Made by a program: the position numbers and the translations under genes
Source of the DNA: Candidatus Poseidoniaceae archaeon
GTDB taxonomy: Archaea > Thermoplasmatota > Poseidoniia > Poseidoniales > Poseidoniaceae
Direction: 5' to 3'
Assembly (NCBI GenBank): GCA_013329925.1
Contig: DUJK01000210.1
Span: forward strand, 1-17,100
Length of the DNA: 17,100 nt
Shown: positions 14,641-17,100 of the stretch, piece by piece
Layout: each line of letters begins with the position of its first letter
Numbering within the stretch: position 1 is the first letter of the stretch
Notes under the pieces: model-generated
Databases searched by the model: none
The model's input: only the letters and a program-made list of their open reading frames with translations
What the model was told of the DNA's origin: nothing

Positions 14641-16911
14641 ATGGCAGGAGCAGGCTCAGACACAATTATCGACAGTGAATTGATGCAATTTGCACCACTG
14701 ATTGTTCTTCTTCCAATGCTAGCATTCCCAGTAATTTTATTCCTCGGGCGTGTTTTCAACAGGAACCCATTTTGGAAAGACACCATGAAAGAGGGGGGCA
14801 TAATTGCTTTGGTAGTAATGGCATCAAGCCTAATTATCTCCTTGTTATTAATCAAAGACCACATCGGTGGATTTGCCAGTATGAAAGATTCCGTGGATTT
14901 CCTGTGGTTAAATTCCAGTGTTTATGAAAGTGGCAGTTTAACATCAATCTCCTTTGGTTTTGGAATCTATATTGACCACATCACTGTAATGCTATTGTTC
15001 GTCGCATCGTTCCTTTGCTTATTGATTAATATCTTCAGTATAGGTTACATGAATACCGACCCGATTAACGATAACCGTAATCATAGATTTTACGCAGAAT
15101 TTGTATTATTCTGTTCCGGTATGCTAGGTATGGTGCTAGCAGATTCGTTCCTCTGGTTGTTTATCTTCTGGGAAATAATGGGTCTTTGTTCTTACCTACT
15201 AATCGGATTTTATTATGAAAAGCCAAGTGCTGCTTATGCAGCAAAGAAGGCTTTCCTTACCACCCGTATCGGCGACGTATTCCTAATGATTGGACTTGTA
15301 ATGATGTGGGATTTATTCGGTTCTCTAGATTATACAGTGGTATTTGATGAAGCAAATATTGCCGCTGTAGCAGCTGAATCCTCAAGCACATTACAGTGGG
15401 CTCTTGGAATGATGTTCATTGGTGCAGTTGGTAAATCAGCCCAATTCCCTCTACACGTATGGTTGCCAGATGCTATGGAAGGGCCAACCCCTGTCTCAGC
15501 GCTTATACACGCTGCTACAATGGTAAATGCCGGTCTTTACTTAGTAGCAAGAATGTTCCCATTCTTTGGTGCAGAAGCCTTGCAAAATGATTTAGTCGAT
15601 CTTGCCTTCATCATCGCTTTAGTTGGTGGAATTACTGCGGTAATGGCAGCAGCAATTGCCTTTGTCCAGCATGATTTGAAAAAGGTCCTAGCATATTCAA
15701 CTATGAGTCAATTAGCCTACATTTTCACCGGTCTAGGTTGTGCAATGTTCCTTGCTAATACCCTTGATTGGCAAACAGATAGCGATGCTCACTACATTGT
15801 AATTGTCGCCTTTGGTGCTGCATTATTTCACTTGTTTAACCACGCAATGGCCAAAGGAATGCTGTTCATGGCTAGTGGTTCAGTAATTCATGAAGTACAT
15901 CATGCGCACCATCACTTACACCACCATGATGATCATCACGATGATCACGGTGAGCATGACGACCACCACGACGACGAATTTGATGCTCAATCAATGGAAA
16001 ACATGGGCGGATTAGCCTCTAAGATGCCACTCACCGCCACCGCAATGTTGGTTGGTTCTGCCTCGATTATGGGTCTGCCACTGATTGGTGGTTTTTGGTC
16101 TAAAGAAGGAATAATTGCCAATGCATGGAGAGTTGCTCTAGAGGACCCTCGTTTCTTCTTGCCAGCAATGTGTGTTCTTGTTGGAGCTGGAATGACTGGT
16201 TTTTACATGTCTAGAATGTGGCTTAAGACGTTTGCCGGTAAACCAAAGACCGAAGTTGCTGCCCACGTTGGTCAGACCAATACTTGGATTAAAATCCCAT
16301 TATTTGTCCTAACATTTGTTACTCTGTCAGCAATTTTATTTGCTGGAATGGGCTTTACCCATTGGGCACCAGACAGCGAATATGGCTTAATGTCCGAAAA
16401 GAGTCTACTTGATGGTATCGTTTACGAGATGAATCACGCCTTTGCTAATGGTGACGCATTCTTCTTCGTTCTAACATATGTAGCAATTGCCATTGGCGCA
16501 ATATTAGGGCCTGGACTTGCGCTTTCGCTATACGGTGGTAATTTAGCCGAAGGCGAGAAAGTTAAGCCATGGATGAAGCCAATTATTACCCTAAATGCTT
16601 GGGTTCACGGTCGTTACAACTTCGATAACCAAGCAATTGCCAACTCTGGATTATCTAGGGCACTTGAGAATAGACTCTACTTCGATCACTATTACGACAT
16701 GGCCATGCTCAAGATTGTCGCAGGATTCTCCGATAAATCGGCAGAGACGGACAAGAATGTGGTTGATGGAGCAATCAAAAAGATTGAGACTGGAACTCAA
16801 TCGATTTCCAAAGTGGTTCGTTCCATGACTACAGGGTCTGCTCGAGATTATATTCTAATGGTCGCAGTTGGAACGTTAGCGATTTTCTTTTTGCTATGGG
16901 GGGTGGCTTGA
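14641..16911 (+). CDS. nuoL: Complex I subunit L, proton-pumping antiporter-like subunit with His/Asp-rich loop
   Basis: Distal proton-pumping membrane subunit (ND5 homolog), 756 residues; typical length is about 600-680. Landmarks: Glu178 in FWEIMGLCSYLLIGFYYEKP (the key helix-5 Glu); Lys265 in GAVGKSAQFPLHVWLPDAM (helix-7 Lys); the PTPVSALIHAATMVNAG segment; HDLKKVLAYSTMSQL; and Lys405 in HAMAKGMLF. Directly after SGSVIH comes an unusual loop (417-446) with 15 His and 8 Asp in 30 residues, before the conserved MGGLASKMPLTA. The C-terminal part keeps the usual amphipathic segment and last helix, ending LLWGVA. The stop is followed immediately by the likely TTG start of the next subunit. The N-terminal helices and total size fit NuoL better than NuoM or NuoN. 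Confidence 0.95.
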   Translation: MAGAGSDTIIDSELMQFAPLIVLLPMLAFPVILFLGRVFNRNPFWKDTMKEGGIIALVVMASSLIISLLLIKDHIGGFASMKDSVDFLWLNSSVYESGSLTSISFGFGIYIDHITVMLLFVASFLCLLINIFSIGYMNTDPINDNRNHRFYAEFVLFCSGMLGMVLADSFLWLFIFWEIMGLCSYLLIGFYYEKPSAAYAAKKAFLTTRIGDVFLMIGLVMMWDLFGSLDYTVVFDEANIAAVAAESSSTLQWALGMMFIGAVGKSAQFPLHVWLPDAMEGPTPVSALIHAATMVNAGLYLVARMFPFFGAEALQNDLVDLAFIIALVGGITAVMAAAIAFVQHDLKKVLAYSTMSQLAYIFTGLGCAMFLANTLDWQTDSDAHYIVIVAFGAALFHLFNHAMAKGMLFMASGSVIHEVHHAHHHLHHHDDHHDDHGEHDDHHDDEFDAQSMENMGGLASKMPLTATAMLVGSASIMGLPLIGGFWSKEGIIANAWRVALEDPRFFLPAMCVLVGAGMTGFYMSRMWLKTFAGKPKTEVAAHVGQTNTWIKIPLFVLTFVTLSAILFAGMGFTHWAPDSEYGLMSEKSLLDGIVYEMNHAFANGDAFFFVLTYVAIAIGAILGPGLALSLYGGNLAEGEKVKPWMKPIITLNAWVHGRYNFDNQAIANSGLSRALENRLYFDHYYDMAMLKIVAGFSDKSAETDKNVVDGAIKKIETGTQSISKVVRSMTTGSARDYILMVAVGTLAIFFLLWGVA
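15889..15978 (+). repeat. His/Asp-rich low-complexity segment inside nuoL
   Basis: Codons for His (CAT/CAC) and Asp (GAT/GAC) alternate in pairs and triplets (HHH, HH, DD) for 30 residues, residues 417-446 of NuoL. It is in frame and uses mixed synonymous codons, which suggests selection on the protein rather than recent slippage. The segment has strong potential to bind Zn, Ni, Cu or Fe. Confidence 0.85.
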
Positions 16912-17100
16912 TTGAATGACTTAATTTCTATCCCGTTGGTGGCGTTCCCACTGATTGCCAGCATGATTTTACTAGCCTTCGTGTCAAACGGTAACGCTCG
17001 AATGCGGGCTCGTTTAGTTGGGCCAATTAGAATGGCCTGTCTGATATTTTCATTGTTGATGCTCGCTCTTACTACAGGTATGTTCTTTAGATACTTTGGT
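16912..17100 (+). CDS. nuoM: Complex I subunit M, N-terminal fragment (3' partial)
   Basis: The 63 codons from TTG 16912 to the window edge stay open and encode a membrane protein start: a first helix around LISIPLVAFPLIASMILLAF, a short basic loop (NARMRARLVG), then a second helix around ACLIFSLLMLALTTGMFF. This pattern of two N-terminal helices is usual for NuoM/NuoN antiporter-like subunits. The position directly after nuoL makes NuoM most likely; no diagnostic residue is reached. TTG is favoured as start because it follows the nuoL stop without a gap and has GGTGG five bases upstream; the first in-frame ATG is at 16963 and would cut the first helix. Confidence 0.72.
   Translation, partial: MNDLISIPLVAFPLIASMILLAFVSNGNARMRARLVGPIRMACLIFSLLMLALTTGMFFRYFG

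Noticed and set aside
14641..16911. nuoL, nuoK and nuoM as parts of an Mrp-type Na+/H+ antiporter
   Set aside because: They are continuous with nuoA-B-C-D-H-I, which Mrp operons lack, and NuoK has both complex I glutamates at 36 and 72.
1..17100. CRISPR array, tRNA/rRNA genes, insertion sequences or phage genes
   Set aside because: No regularly spaced direct repeats, no cloverleaf or rRNA-like stretch, and no transposase or integrase motif was seen on either strand; the window is densely filled by the listed genes.

Overview
The window looks like a piece of an archaeal chromosome, most likely from the marine Thermoplasmatota (Marine Group II/III, 'Candidatus Poseidoniia'). Four observations support this, and the assignment is an inference because no rRNA or marker phylogeny is available here: (i) an 11-subunit-type complex I operon with separate nuoC and nuoD, no nuoE/F/G between or directly before the genes, and a split nuoJ; (ii) GAGGTGA ribosome binding sites, matching the archaeal 16S 3' end; (iii) two very large secreted, membrane-anchored proteins made of tandem NEW3/CARDB-like beta-sandwich domains, one carrying a subtilase; (iv) moderate, AT-leaning base composition. 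All genes read on the + strand.

Region 1 (1-8258) is a cell-surface module. First comes a 5'-truncated KP-43-type subtilisin-like protease with an S8 propeptide, a complete catalytic Asp/His/Ser/Asn set, a KP-43 type beta-barrel, about six Ig-like repeats, one membrane helix, a Pro-rich linker and a small C4HC3 zinc-finger-like tail predicted to be in the cytoplasm. After 97 bases follows a protein of about 1200 residues with a signal peptide, about seven Ig-like repeats and a C-terminal polytopic domain resembling DUF4234. The two genes are built on the same plan and may act together at the cell surface (inference).

Region 2 (8259-8390) is a 132-base spacer that probably holds the promoter and leader of the respiratory operon.

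Region 3 (8391-17100, continuing past the window) is the respiratory complex I operon in the order nuoA-B-C-D-H-I-J1-J2-K-L-M(partial). B, C, D and I form the peripheral arm carrying clusters N2, N6a and N6b and the quinone site. A, H, J1/J2, K, L and M form the proton-pumping membrane arm. Genes are packed with 0-9 base gaps or 1-4 base overlaps. Five junctions share exactly one design: a TGA stop inside a GAGGTGA Shine-Dalgarno sequence, then four bases, then ATG.

No unknown stand-alone system is visible, but the complex I shows several departures: an insertion of about 80 residues with a possible SH3-like stretch between the two 4Fe-4S motifs of NuoI, an insertion of about 60 residues in the first cytoplasmic loop of NuoH, a dense His/Asp loop in NuoL, cysteines in NuoD at positions equivalent to hydrogenase nickel ligands, and a lost Glu in the NuoA FDVE motif. 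With the NADH module not seen, the NuoI/NuoH insertions are candidates for contact with an alternative electron donor or extra subunit.
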